The notes beneath the pieces are model-generated. The model worked only from the letters and a program-made list of their open reading frames with translations. It did not search any database and was not told where the DNA came from. 64,000 nucleotides of DNA from Lanius collurio (taxonomy: Eukaryota > Chordata > Aves > Passeriformes > Laniidae): assembly GCA_020086605.1 (NCBI GenBank), contig JACBWW010000016.1, positions 13,595,998 through 13,659,997 of the forward strand, in the 5' to 3' direction. Of this stretch, positions 25,993 to 39,239 are shown piece after piece. Position 1 is the first letter of the stretch. Each line of letters starts with the position of its first letter. Both the position numbers and the translations under genes were made by a program.

Positions 25993-28900
25993 GTGTTTTG
26001 CTTAGCCAGTAGTGGAGTGATGTGGTGCAACACAAATTAGTAGTGTATGCAGGTAATTAGACAGTGAATTAACACAGCAGCTCAGTTCTCCTGGACTTAA
26101 ACCATTGTCCCCTTAAAAAAAAACAAAACAAAAAAAAAACCAAACAAAAAGACCCCAAAAAACCAAAATCAAAATAAACCAGAAAAGCAAACCCTGCACA
26201 AGAGCCAAACTACTTTTCTTTCCATCAGTTCAGTCTGCTGGTTTTAACTCCTCTAATTGCAGTGTATCTCTTCAACTACACTCGACACTAGAGTTATCTA
26301 AACAACAGGCTGCAACAAAGCAAAATACCAATAATTTTAGCAATACCAATTATTTTGAATAAAAAATTTAATATTTCTCTAGATTACTGATTATTTCAAA
26401 GAAACTGTGACTATGCAAGTGACACAAATTTTGCTAATAACCCCTTGGGAATGGAGACCAATGAATATTTGCATACAAACATAGCAATTCAGAAAGCACT
26501 ATATAACCACATTAAACAACTCATCCAATTTGGATGGGCAAAGTTAATTCAAGCTAAGGAACATAAAGCACTTGTAAGTATCTAAAAGAGAGAATTGATC
26601 AGCAGACCTGAACACATTTCACATTTATCAATAGCACATTGCTTTCTGAAGTTGAATGTTTGGGAAATGGAGTAGGCATTTTATTAATTAGATCCAGTTC
26701 CTCTTCATGGCCATTGATTATCCTTTACTTAGAAAGAGAAAACATTAGGTTGTTACAAAAGAAATTCAACAAGCAAATATTTCAATTTTATATATATATT
26801 TTATCAATTACTCTGCATACTTTTACCCTTGGACCTTCCACTTAATCTTATTTATACTCTTGTGGTGTTGTGCCTTGCTCTCAGATACCACACAATCAGA
26901 TTTCAGCATATATTTACCAACAAACCTTTCTTTAATCAAATTTGTCATGTGCACAAGTCCTCAGAAGATATTACAAGTAATAAATGCTCTGCTTCCAGTT
27001 AGATTAGTTTTGTACAGTATGTAATAAACTGGGTTTATTGTGACTAGAAAAGTAGCTTCACCAGAATTTTCAGTTTCGATGTCTTATCTCATTCATCAGA
27101 CTCCTACTGACAAAAGAAGAGGAGAAAAAGTAATCAGGAAATCTTGAGGCACTTTCACTGTCACACGTTTCTGTCAATCAAGGTAGTCCTGTAGATAAGC
27201 AGGTCAATAAGAATAGACACAATTTCTTTGTTCTCTACCCAAATCCACATTTTAGACAGACCTCAGCACAGGTGGTACCATGTCAATTTTTGATTCCAGT
27301 CCCCACATGAACAACATTATTGTGCTACCCTTTCTACTTCCATTTGTTTTTGTACTTTTATCCATCATTCTAACATGGGCAGTCCACATAAATAAATTGG
27401 GCCGTGGGTGTGGAAATCAAGTATGATTTCTCTTGTTATGAGCTTATTTTTCCTTGTTATTTCCCTATGGAGGCACTATTGAAAATATTTATGTGCCTTC
27501 ATTTACTCACCCATGCTATAAAATATGCAATATCTCTGTTTTTAAGATGGTTGTCTCCATTTCATTAATTGCACTCTCTACAATTAACACCAGTAAAACC
27601 AATATAGATTCAGCCCTTACAGAAACCTCTTTTCCATAAAGAGAAAGGTCTTTTTCTACCATTTGCTAACACTAACCTTTTGTAAGGAGTGGAAACACTT
27701 TTTTGACATCCCAGTTCAAGTGGTGAATTTGTTTTCTACTTTGAAAATCACTAGCAGTTTCAAACATGTTAAAATTTTAGTAGATAGAGAGAACTAGAAA
27801 ATCTATGAGCATAGAAGGAAAGCAGTTAGAAAATATGTCTCACATTGCTGCTTTTCTTCTGCTGTACAACTTATAGATTTGCTCCAGTTGAAAACCTGAT
27901 ACAACTTCCCTGAATGGAGAGATGTCTATATAAAATCACTTCTTGTAACATCTATTCAAAAGTTTTGAACAGGGGATTTTCATTTTTTAACAGATGTTTT
28001 ACTGAAAATATATTACATCTATTATATTTACAGAAAACCAAGTATTTTAAAATCAATATTTATAACACTTTTAATATTTATGGTACCAAGATTTTGTGAG
28101 CTGAAAGTCAAACAATTTAAAGTATATTCAGTCTTGAAATATTAAATATATAAGAAGATTTGTAGTGAGATTTCAGTTCCTTATGCATAGTTCAAGTATG
28201 AAATTGATGTAAAATCACTGTGATGATTGACACTTGCTTTAGATTTGTTCCACAGCATTTAGCTATCTTTCATCTTATTTGTGTGTTAAACCTAAACATA
28301 AGGCTGAAAAGCATGTAAAGGATAATAAATGGTGACTACCACTCCTGTCAGTGGAGAAATATTAAATGAAAAACAAAAGTGGAAAAAAAAAATAATTTTG
28401 CAATCCATTAAAATTAAATAATTATAATTATTTCTCCTTGGTACTTTCTGAATGCAATATAAATCAAAAATTATAAGTCATGAAATTTCATAAAATGCTT
28501 TGATTTTATTTCATGTGGTTGTTGGTTAGAATCCATAAACCCAAATCAAGAAGCACCATCCTCTTTTCTTCCAGTCTCAGCAAAGAAAATTTTTAAGTAA
28601 TCTCTGAAATCAGACTGAGACATTGCAAAGTATTTTTCTTCTCCCTTTCCTGCAGTTCTTTTGTAGACAAAGAAAGATCTTCTTTCTCTTCAGATACCAA
28701 TATATCATCTTTCAGGGTGATTACATTTTATTAAAAAGTAATTAAAATAAAAAACAGCAAACTGTATGTTTAATGAAGTAGGGAATAAATGTTTTAATGA
28801 TGATTTACATTTCTCATGTACATTTTAGCTGGAATAATCCCAAAGTAGTTTAAACTATGCTTTTTAACATACTAGGATTTGCACACTAATGCATTGATTA

Positions 28901-29289
28901 TGATTCCAAAAATGAAGGCTAGAATTTATCCTCTTCCTTATGTATTAATTATATTGTGTGTCATCCCTAATCTTGCAGAATTTATTCTTAGACTAGAGAA
29001 TGAGACAATGTATTTGAAATGGATATTTCTGAATATTTTTGTGAACCTCAGCCTTTTCCATTACTCTCAGTAATAGATTAAAAAAAATCAATTAAACTAA
29101 GCTATTAAACTGATTATTGGTTTTGTTTGTTATGCTTGTGTTTAGGACAGGGCAGCTCTTCAAGGCTTTTTTAGGAAGCTGACCTTGTGATATCAGAAGG
29201 TGTTTTTGCACTCTCATTTCTTGCTGCAGTATTAGAGTAGAATTCAGTAATTGTTGGGAAGATTTCTTACTGTTTGAATACAACAATTA
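25993..29289. other. gene-free stretch
   Basis: AT-rich with no gene recognised. Contains an A-rich tract at 26115-26193. The longest frames are under 70 codons. Confidence 0.6.
26115..26193. repeat. A-rich low-complexity tract
   Basis: Runs of A broken by single or paired C. It lies about 120 bases right of the CR1 fragment and might be an independent retroposon tail, but no body can be assigned. Confidence 0.8.
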
Positions 29290-29640
29290 ACTATTCACCA
29301 TTAGGACGTTTTTCCTAACATCAGATTTAAATGTGCATTCCTGAAGTTCAAGTCCATTCCTTTCCATTTTATTCTCTAAGAAATAGAACTGTTTATTCAA
29401 TTTTTTTTTCAATGCCTTTTTTTCTATGCCTGAGGGCCAGTTTGTACATCATTTAACAAAGTTATTCCAGCTACTCATAAGGACTTGGCTTTTTTGTTTC
29501 TCTCTTCTTCAGTTCCTTAAACTGGCCACACAGTAATCCAGATGAGATGATCTTGTTTCTGAGTATGGTACATCTGGTGGATTACCCTGAGCATCCTACA
29601 GGTAAAGTCCCAGTTAACAACTCTGCTGAAAACATCATGG
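29290..29640 (-). mobile_element. diverged CR1-like LINE remnant
   Basis: On the plus strand, CATTAGGACGTTTTTCCTAA followed by CATCAGATTTAAATG and GAAGTTCAAGTCCATTCC parallels the reverse complement of CR1 ORF2 C-terminal sequence (the part usually reading GTTTTTCCTAATATCTGACC and TTAAGCCCATT). Further right, CTTCTTCAGTTCC and ACAGTAATCCAGATGAGATG fit the next upstream CR1 segments in order. It is much more decayed than the copies near 25.8 and 37.9 kb and has no useful frame. The extent is approximate, and an L3/CR1 relative is possible. Confidence 0.55.
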
Positions 29641-29642
29641 AT

Positions 29643-29686
29643 TGGTTTGGTTTGGTTTGCTTTGCTTTGCTTTGCTTTGCTTTGGT
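29643..29686. repeat. pentanucleotide array GGTTT/GCTTT
   Basis: Nine pentamer units: three GGTTT, five GCTTT, then a partial GGTT. The switch of one base across adjacent blocks shows a point change that spread within the array. It sits directly at the right edge of the CR1-like remnant. Confidence 0.92.
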
Positions 29687-30574
29687 TCAGCAGAACCACC
29701 TGGTTCCATCAGGCTGTAAGAATTAGAGGCATGAGGCAGAGAAAATGGACAATGGGAAGAGCAGTGAAAAATAAAAAGTCAATCTTGATTTAAAATAGGG
29801 CATGCAGCCTGCACACCTTTTCAGGAAAAAAAAACCCAACAACTTATATTGATTTGGCATCTGTTGCTATTTTTAAATCCCAGGTATGAGATATCATTTT
29901 TGAGAAAGCATGATATTTTGTCTGATGTTTAAACAGTGATAAATGATAAACCTCAGTGTTTTTTTCTGCATGTTTCTTTCATAATTCATTGTCTTCCATT
30001 CTTGCCCAAGTTTACAGTGCTGGACCTGTCCTCATTGCTCCTCTGTTTCATTTCTTTCAGACCATTTTCTCAACTTGTTCTCACCTATTTTAAACCCCAC
30101 ATATTTTAATTTCTCTCAATGCCACTAGGGAGCTGAAATCCCCTGGTTCCTAAATGAAAATATTGAACAAAACTACACAACCACTTTGCAGGAGATCCAT
30201 CGATAATTGGTGATTTAGTAAATTTTTTCAGTCTTACAACAGTAAAGGAAAACATATGCAAAAATGGGTCATTTAGGTACACTCTGCCTATTTGGTTTAA
30301 ATGTTTACATATGGCAAGACCTGGTTACCAGGTTCCAAGGTCTTTAGCCAAATCTGTGGTGCACAGCTAAACCAGTGGTTACACAATGTAATATGGTTTT
30401 ATTTCAGAATAAATAGGTTTCAATTTTAACATCACAGTACAATAGCTTCTCTTGCAAGACAAAGTGGCTTTCTCCAATGGTGAATCAGCACTATCTAGAC
30501 ATTTAGGATTGGGAGAAGAAACAGAGAAAAAAAAGAAAATCTTTATTTTGCTTCTATCTGTACAAGACTCTACA
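29687..30574. other. gene-free stretch
   Basis: AT-rich with short homopolymers. No gene or repeat recognised. Confidence 0.6.
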
Positions 30575-30632
30575 GTGTGTGCATGTGAATGTGTGTGCAA
30601 GTATGTGTATGTGTGTGTTTGTGTGTGTGTGG
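30575..30632. repeat. interrupted (TG)n
   Basis: GTGTGTG segments with interruptions, mostly alternating purine-pyrimidine. Able in principle to adopt Z-DNA. Confidence 0.9.
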
Positions 30633-30821
30633 TGAAATTGTCATCTAAACCATACAAAATTAAATGACAGTTCTGCACTTCACCATGTATTCTTGATATA
30701 TTATTAAAAAAGTGTGTGTGAGAACATTCTCTATACTGCTGTGAATGGTACAGTTATTCAGTGTTTCAATCCCTCAGCTTGCTGCTTTCTCTTTCCTGTT
30801 CTTTTTTCTGCCTCAGTTTCT

Positions 30822-30914
30822 GTCACACACATTCACACACTTACACACACTTTTACACACTTACACTAAGACACACACACAGTAGTTACACGTGGGTGTG
30901 TGCATGTGTGTGCT
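30822..30914. repeat. (CA)n followed by (TG)n, inverted arrangement
   Basis: CACACAC segments at 30822-30882 are followed within about 10 bases by GTGTGTG segments to 30914. On one strand the CA part can pair with the TG part, so the tract could fold back. Another TG tract lies 190 bases to the left. The cluster looks like local microsatellite birth rather than one ancestral array. Confidence 0.9.
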
Positions 30915-32102
30915 TGCTTTTCATTACATGAAATTCATGACTCTCCTTCTTGTTGAATAATTCATTGTATATGACATTCCAATTAGTAAACAATGAATTC
31001 AGTCCAAGAGAGAAAAGTAGATTACATTTTCTGTACTATTCACATCTCTTTACAAACCAGCAGTAAGTCATCACTTAAGACACTGCTCTGGAAAAGATGC
31101 CATAGGATGATGGATCACACTGTTAATCTGAGTGAGTAAATTATAGTCACTTTTTTAATATGTGGAACCCAAATTTGTACAAAACCCACACTTTTGAATT
31201 AGTGACTGACAGAATGGATACAAATGCATAGAATACCTTACAAAGAGGTGTTTTTCTAAATTTGACTGAATTATGCAGAAAGTTACAGCTGAGAAGCTGG
31301 CTGGGTAAACAGATCACAAATTTAACTCAGTATTTTCAATTACTAAATCTGTTTGCAACTTTCCCAGATCATTCTAGACCTTTAAAAAACCTTTCTAGAT
31401 AAAATAAAAAGGTATTTCACCTCCTAAACGAGACTTGGTTCTGTAATTGGTTTAATTTGAAAATGTATTTGTTTTCAAATATTACATTTAAACTATCTCG
31501 GTGTACTAAAATAAGGCATTCATCTAAGCTGCCTCTTAGCTATTGCAGTTGCAAGTAGCATAATTTTCTGCCACATTTCAGTGTGTTTGTATGATAAGAC
31601 TGATCCAAATGGGAACAAATGCACTACCTGGGTGTCTTTCCAAAGAAGGGACAATGGAAAAATAGAATGGACCATGCATAAGGAAGAGATACCATTACCC
31701 TCACACATGAATGACATTTTTGCCTTCAAGTTCTTTTTCCTACTGCTCCTTTTTCCTCTAGACTGACCAATCTATAGTTTTATTTTGTTTCATTTCCCTG
31801 CCAGGTAAGCCTTGGGGGAAAGAGTTGCTGCGTTTTTTTCCTGTACTCTCTTTGCAGTGAGCTCACTGCCTTTGAATCAAGGGGGGACAGCACTGAAAAC
31901 ACAGGATAAGACAAACTCCCTTCATTTACCTTGGAAAAAGCTTGTCTTCAGCCATCAGATATAGACTGCTGTGGATTATATTGTTCTGACAACTTGAAAC
32001 ATTGACCTGTGTTTCTATAGTCAAAACAATTTGGAAAACAAAAATCACGTTTTCCTGAGTTCAGTGTTCATTTCAGGCTGGCTACTAAAATTTTACCATT
32101 TC
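30915..32102. other. gene-free stretch
   Basis: AT-rich. A hairpin-prone inverted repeat lies at 31450-31493: ATTTGAAAA and TTTTCAAAT arms, with outer GTTTAA and TTAAAC. No gene recognised. Confidence 0.55.
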
Positions 32103-32125
32103 AAAAAAAAAAAAAAAAAAAAAAA
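32103..32125. repeat. poly(A) run, 23 bases
   Basis: Uninterrupted 23 A. It could be the tail of a plus-strand retrocopy to its left, but 31800-32100 contains nothing I can assign and no target-site duplication is evident. Confidence 0.9.
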
Positions 32126-35100
32126 GGCTATTTGTTTCTTCTTATAGGCCCAGCTACATATCTTTAGCCCTTTGCAGCTAAATGAATTTCTTTTAATTTT
32201 GGCTGAAAAACTGTATATCTGGATATGGACTGTACCCAAAGTCACCACAAAGTCTTAAAATGCTGTATCTCATATCATGGCTCAGCATGGCTCTGCTGGT
32301 CCTCAGTCACACCAGGCTCTGCAGCTTGAATTACCTCCTTGATAGCATGCTTTTAAGGCACTGGACACACAGAATTTTAAGACCAGATATTTGGTTCTCT
32401 TCATTCATTTCCCCTTGATCTAATGTAAGATGGATTTTTTTCCAGTCTTTTTACAGCAAAATTATAGAAAATGTCTGGAAAACGTCAATTCCAGACCTGC
32501 ACTGCATTGGAGACAGAAGTACTGGACATTAAAGAATAGCCTATGTGGAAGGCAATACTTCCCTCAATCATGCCACTGTTTCTGACCAGGCTGGAACCTA
32601 CTGTAAAGATGATTTCTTAACCTTACCAAGACTCTAGGAAGTACCACTTTCTATTAAGCAATTAATTTTATTTAGCCCGAATTGAAACATCAGTTTTCCA
32701 GTAAGTTCTGGGTTGTTAGAGGCATTGAAAGATTTAATTTTACCAAGCAGAAACAAAAGAGACTCAAGTGAACTGTTTTCAATGATAATTTAGAATTAAA
32801 AGGTAGAAGCTGTCCCCTAGACAGTTGCAGCTCTGTCCTGAGTGTATTCCCTACTCTTTCTCTTGTTATTTCCTACTGAACTAGATAGAATAATGAAGTT
32901 GAGAAATTGGTAAAATAAAAGACAAAGAATGAGTAAAAATCAATAGACACCTTAGTTAAACTTTATATGATCTAATTTTATTTAAAAGTTGCCTTTTCAT
33001 TTGTTTTTTCACATCATTTAATTTGGCATTATAGACAATTTCTTTTGAATGCAAATTAGGTGAAAAATGCTTTCTGCTTTAACTTTAAATCCCTGGACTC
33101 TGCTCATCTTCATCATGACTTTATCCTGTTAAAAAAAGCTCTGCACATTACATTATTGCTTAATTATCCCACCTTGCATTTTCATTGACAATCAAAAACT
33201 CAAAACTGCTGACATTAACTTACTAATAAGCACAAAACCTCTTCTGTCCATTATGTGTGAACCAAAATTCAAATCATATGGGCAGTATTGCTTGGATATT
33301 GTGGTCATATTTTAGTACTTTAAAAATAGCCCAAACAATGAAAACCCAAACTTTAAAATTTAGTCATAACTTGTTCTTGCACATTCTAGAAAAAAATAAA
33401 AGTAATAGGATGCCATCAACTAATGGACTCAAAAGTAACTGTGGTTTCAGCTGAAGCCATGGAACTGCTATCAAGAATAGAACACCTAAATGTCAATCCT
33501 CTCAACAAACACACTAATCACAGAGTATTCTTAAAGGGGTAGAGGACTGACCTGCAATATAAAAATTTGTACTTCCTCACAAATTATATGTGCATGTGTA
33601 TTTATATACAGGTGTTTCTGACTAGAAAAAAATAAATATTTCAATTTTCTCAATTTATTTAACAATGTCTATAAACATCTTGTGTTGTAATTTTAAAAAG
33701 TATTCATTTGTTGTATGACCAAGCATAAATCTGAGCTATGCTATTGGCTTACTTAAAATAAGTTAGTTTGGTCGTGATTTTTCAATTTTGACACTAATTA
33801 AAAAAGCATGACATTCAAAACTAATCTTAGTTAAAATTTGATGTCCTAAACCAGTCCATTTACAGGTCTAAAGTATTTAGCATATTTCTTATGGGTAATA
33901 AAGACTTTATCATGAGTTCTTAGGCTATAAATATGGCTCACAACAGCTTAAAAAGGTTTCAAATTGATTTGATTGTTTCTGTATCTTACTGTTTGTCTCT
34001 TTCATAACTTAAATTCAACAGTAACAAAAAAAGTTTGATTTTTTCCATGATTAAAAGTGTTACTAAAATAACTATAATAAAAAGGAGCATCTATGATTTC
34101 CCTCCCCTTCAAATTAACACTAATAATGATTTGCTTCATGAGAAAATCTGTTGAATCTGTGGCAGTATAATGGAATTTCTGCAGGATGACCACAAGCATT
34201 AATAAAATGCTTTACTCAGTTAAATGTTAGAGATGTTGTTTAGAGATCAGAAATGAACACATACTGTGTATTGTACAGCCTGTAAGAATTAATCCTCTAC
34301 AGGTTTTTTTTCTTTTTTTAACTGAGCATTTGCAAATAGTTTTCTATTTTTTCCTTTAACTGAGCACTTGCAAGTGCTGCTGCTGCACAGCCACAGTAAA
34401 ACAGGAATTTTGAAATTACAGATTTTGTCATTGAGGTATTTTTGCTATTTGCTCCTAATTAATTAGTAATAGATGCGGAAGCAGTATTCTGACCCAGTTA
34501 TAAATCTCCATAGGTACATCTATATTTATAGAATTCCTTGTTGGACTAGATATTTAGACAGTGAGCAAAAAATGAACTTTAAATGATTTAGTGGTGTTAG
34601 TTTCTTGTCAGCTTTCCCAAATACCTCTGCTGAGCAGAAATATTTATAACACAAGAACAAAAAGTTAAGTAGAACTATCCTACAACATGTCCTGGTTTTA
34701 AATTTTGCACACCTTATTGACACTTTGAACTTGCAGCTCAATATGCTATCTAGAGAACTTTTACCTGTGATGAGGCCACTATTGATCCACACAACATCTA
34801 AAGCTGTTCTGATCTTTAAAAAGTCTTTTTTTTTTTTTTGTATTTACTTTTCCTTCTTTAACAGATATTAAATCCTTTTGTATTGTGTGATGCACTAAAT
34901 TCCCTAACTGTAATACCAGTCTTAGGACGGAGAATGCTTTTCAGATATACTAACTCTTTAAATTTATGAGCACAGCTGGTGTTCCTTCCTTATTGCTTTA
35001 CAGTGCTTTCTTTTGGATTTTTCCCTGATAATATCTCATCCTTACGTATCAGAAAGAAACCTGAATGTTAATCACAAGACTACAGAGAAAGATGCCTCCA

Positions 35101-37906
35101 TGTTAGAAGTCTATGGCTTTTTACAGGGGTAAATCTCCTCAGCTGAATTGTATATGTACATGCCTATCTATACAATTTTCTCTTGCAAACACCTGCAAAC
35201 AGTTGAGTTTAATTAAACTGCAGCTGTTGCTGACTGAGAACAGAGATTTACCAACAAATATGCTAACCTTACATTGTCTTTCTCTGTGCATTTTTTTTGA
35301 CTCCCAATTATCTGTTAACATTTTTCTTTAATGGTAGAAACATTTTGAAATATATGCTGTGTAATTAAAGACTAAAAATCAAAGTGCTGTCTAAAGTGGT
35401 GGGCATGTGATGCAAGTAATGGTGCTCCCTGGATGAGGAGCTTAGAGACTAATGTATATGCAAATAATATCAGTTTACTGAGCACCTTGAAAGCCAAATT
35501 GCTCATCAGTAGACGTTTGGGGAAATGAAGAATATTCATAGATAATGTAATGCAAGTCCCTGAGTTATAAGCCATCTTGGAATAGGATAAACTAGTAATT
35601 AGGCCATTTCCTCATAAGAGGAAGGATAAAAAAATAAGAAATAGAACCAAGAACAGAAATAGACAATACTGATGCTGGAGACAAAATGTGGCAGAAATTT
35701 ATTCACTTCTGTATTGTGCAAACAAAAAGTTAAATCCAGCTTGTCTGTATTGACAGCTAAGGACCATAAATAACCAAGGTAATGTAAAGCTGCTTCCAAC
35801 CACCCATGATCTATAGTTATCTCTCTGGGAAGCCTTATTGCTGGTAAACTGAGGCAAAGAGAATTCCCCATCAGCTGTTATATTTAATTGGCAGTAATCA
35901 AGTTTTTGATACTCTGTACTCCAAAATTATCTCACTTGGAAATCACCACATTGTTGCACTTGCAACCCAGATGCATTCTTTCATCAATTTTGATAAATCT
36001 TGATTCTTTAAACATTGAGTTTTAACATATATAATGGAGATGTATAATGTCCAAAACTTCTAATTCATGAAGTGGGAAGATACACAGAACCCAAGAAGCA
36101 GTGCAACTTAGAACTTCAAAATTAATTTTGATTTTTTTGATACGAAACTCCAATTATGTTTCTGATACCTTTCAACAGATAAAGACATATAACAAATTGA
36201 CACATGAAAATATATTACTACTTTAAGAGATTAATAAAAACCACACAGTTTTAAAAAAAAATTATGATTTATTGCAAGATTAGAGAACTACTTTTCTCAC
36301 TATATTTTAGCTATCAGACTTATTTGTCAGTAGACAAGCCATATGAGAAAATAAGGAAATACTTTATGTTCAATTATTTCCATGGCAGGCTCTTTCTTGC
36401 CATTTTATAAAGATGTACTACTGCTTCCCTGACATATCTATAAAAGGAGACTGTATAATTAGTGCTTCCAATGAGCCCTCCATATCAATTCATACCATCT
36501 ACCATGGGGTGCTTTTTCATCAAACTATGTGTGTATCTCTCTGGTACTGAGGGAAAAGAACACATTTGTAATTTGCATCAGATGAAAGGAGCCTATTCGA
36601 GAAAGCAATGGTAGATCAGCATAATCTGTTATATCTAAAACAATATTTATGACTGCTGCAAGAGCTCCTGGTTAACATAAATTAATGCTTTCTGTTTCTT
36701 CCAGCAATCTGTCAGATGCAGAAGTCAGATCCACGGGCTGCCTGAGGAAGAGCATGGGAACTCTAATCCCACAGTGCAGTATCCTAATTCCCATAATAAT
36801 AACTCCCTTCACTGAAATGTGGCAGGAGAAGAAGTAATTTCAGCCAGTGTGATGCAGCAAAACATTGTTTCCAGGAAGTTTTCCTAAACTTGTAAAATTA
36901 CTCAAGCCAAATGGGGATTCTACAAAAATGTCCTACTTCTGGGCTGGAGGTTAAGCTCCCTGTGGATGTTGAGGTGGCTGGTATTCCAGGGGGAGCAGGA
37001 ACCTTGCAAAGGGCATCTGAAGCTCTCCTCAGCTAAAACATTAGCCTGAGTTAGTGCTCTTCATATAGAAAACATCCTGTTTCTATACTTGCCTTTCCCT
37101 GAAGTCTTGCCAAATCATGGGGGTTTTTGTCTCTCTGGCAGTGTGTCAGTGTCATGATCACTGGACTACAGTCAGGGGGACTGACGTATTTAGCTGGCAT
37201 CTGCCTAAACCACTCTGCATAAGGGATTTTGAAATTTACTACTTTACAGTCAGGTCTAATTTAGAAGCTGCATCACTCCCTGGGGGGGTTCTGGCCCAGA
37301 GCTGTAATGTGAAATATGTAATCAGCCCAATTAAGGCACAGTCCCCAAGAAAGGGCAGAGGAAAATTTAACCTTCAGAGTGAGAAAGGAACTAAACATTT
37401 CTTCATAGTCAGATCCAGTCTGCAGGACAAGGATACTGCATGCTAGAGGATGGTTCAGCACCAGGTATGAGCTACAGGGTGAACAGTGCATGTGAATATA
37501 TGAAGAAATCACTAACAAACCAAAAGAAGAACATTTTTATCTTGGAACAATGAATAAATAGTTCAAATACAACAAATAAAGGCATGTGGAGAATGTAAAG
37601 ATTTATGGGATAAACATGAATTAGCTACAACTTCCCACTGACCTCCTCTTCATTCTGGGTGTCTATAATGGACTGAAATCCCATTTTAATGAATCTAAGT
37701 CTCTCTTTGGTGGTGGTCCTAATCATACTTTAAAAGAACCTAACTGTACTGTACTGGCTTGTACAGTTATACTCCTTTTCATGTCATAATTTAAAATTAA
37801 CTAAAGCATTAATATTATAATTGATTCAGTATAGAAATTTTAAAATATCTATAAATGTCAACATTTACACACACAGCTACATTTTTTTAACTTTGTTTTC
37901 TGAATT
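32126..37906. other. gene-free stretch
   Basis: AT-rich, with a 14-T run at 34826-34839 and a slightly GC-richer patch at about 36700-37440. The plus-strand frame 37117-37446 (109 codons) in that patch has no recognisable domain and overlaps an opposite-strand frame, so I treat it as chance. Confidence 0.6.
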
Positions 37907-38430
37907 AGAATCATAGAATCTCCTGAGCTGGAAGGGACCCATAAGGATCACCAAAGTCCAGCTCCTGGCCCTGCAAAGGACAGCTCCAAGAGTCACACCA
38001 TATGCCTGAAAATATTGTCCGAATTCTCCTTGAATTCTCTCAGGCTGGTGCTGTGACCACTGCCCTGGGGAGCTGTTGCAGTGCCCAACCACCCTCTGGG
38101 TGAAGAAGCTTTTCCTGATATGCAGCCTAAACCTCCCCTGACTCAGCTTCAGGCCATTCCCTCGGGTCCTGTCACTGTCACCACAGAGCACAGATCAGTA
38201 CCTGCCTCCCCTCTTCCCCTCCTCAGGAAGCTGTAAATGCAGTGAGGTCTCCCCTCAGTCTCCTCCAGGCTGAACAGACCCAGTGCCCTCAGCTGCTCCT
38301 TGTATGCGTTCCTCTCCAGACCCTTCATCATCTTCACAGCCCTCCTCTGCAGACTTTCCAAGAGCTTTATACCTCTCTTATATTGAGGTGTCCAAAACTG
38401 CCCCCAGGCCTCGGGGTGAGGCCACACCAA
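37907..38430 (-). mobile_element. CR1 LINE, 5'-truncated, about 0.5 kb
   Basis: The left edge, GAATCATAGAATCTCCTGAG then CTGGAAGGGACCC, is the reverse complement of a CR1 3' end with its ATTCTATGATTCT-type tail. The minus strand encodes the ORF2 C-terminal region in two overlapping frames. The upstream one (from about 38430) contains FWTPQYKRGIKLLESLQRRA and GLERNAYKEQLRALGLFSLE. The downstream one contains [21 protein letters not shown] frameshift at about 38150-38190 separates them, so the reading frame is broken. Similarity stops at about 38430, the truncation point. This is the best-preserved mobile element in the window and is inactive. Confidence 0.95.
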
Positions 38431-39239
38431 CCCATTTAAGCACCTGACTGTCTTTAAGCACCAGCTTTCCTTCGAGGCCATACAGCCGCCTGCTTAAATC
38501 TCACTGAAGGAAGCAGGAGCTCTGAACATGCCCCAATACTTTGCAGAACAGTTCTGAGATTATATAATTCCTTTAGTGCTTTGAAAAATTAGGGACTCAA
38601 AATAATTATTGCCTTAGTGTTCAGAGTAGCAGTGCTTACTATGCTCAAGTGGGTAAGACTTTGCTGCTCCTACAAGCAGTTTGTCCTTTGAGGTTTCCTC
38701 TTGCACTTGTCAGTGATTTAGCTCTCTAGTACAGTGTGCTGGAGCACGTTCTGTGGTTCTTATTAGAATCCTGTTTCCCCTTATCTCAGGGATGAACTCT
38801 CAAAGGGAAGATTTATTTTTTTTTTTAGCCTAAATACTCCAAATCAGGACTCTTCTCTTAGCTTAAGCTTGACAAAAAAAGAAAAATTGGTTCCTACATA
38901 ATGAGTCTGTTCTTTGGCACATTGAGGCATCACACTGAGGTTTTTGTGCATGTTAATCCAACACACATTTTAGATGGAGCAATCTTTAATTTGAAAATTG
39001 TATTAACTAAATACTTTAATAAGAGCAGACCATGAAATAACATTAGAAAATAGACTGCCTGGTCATTCTCAGCTTTTGACACCTGGTTTTACCTTTTCCT
39101 TCTTTGATCTATTATAATTTACTTAATAAGCCAAGCTTGTGGAGCATTTTTTTTTCAGAAACACTAGACATTTCAAGTTTTACATATTTTACATCTAGAT
39201 TTTGCTAGCTAGGGAGCTCATTAGCAGTTACTTTTTGTG
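38431..39239. other. gene-free stretch
   Basis: The segment next to the CR1 truncation point (38431-38520) no longer matches CR1. The rest is AT-rich without a recognisable element. Confidence 0.55.
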
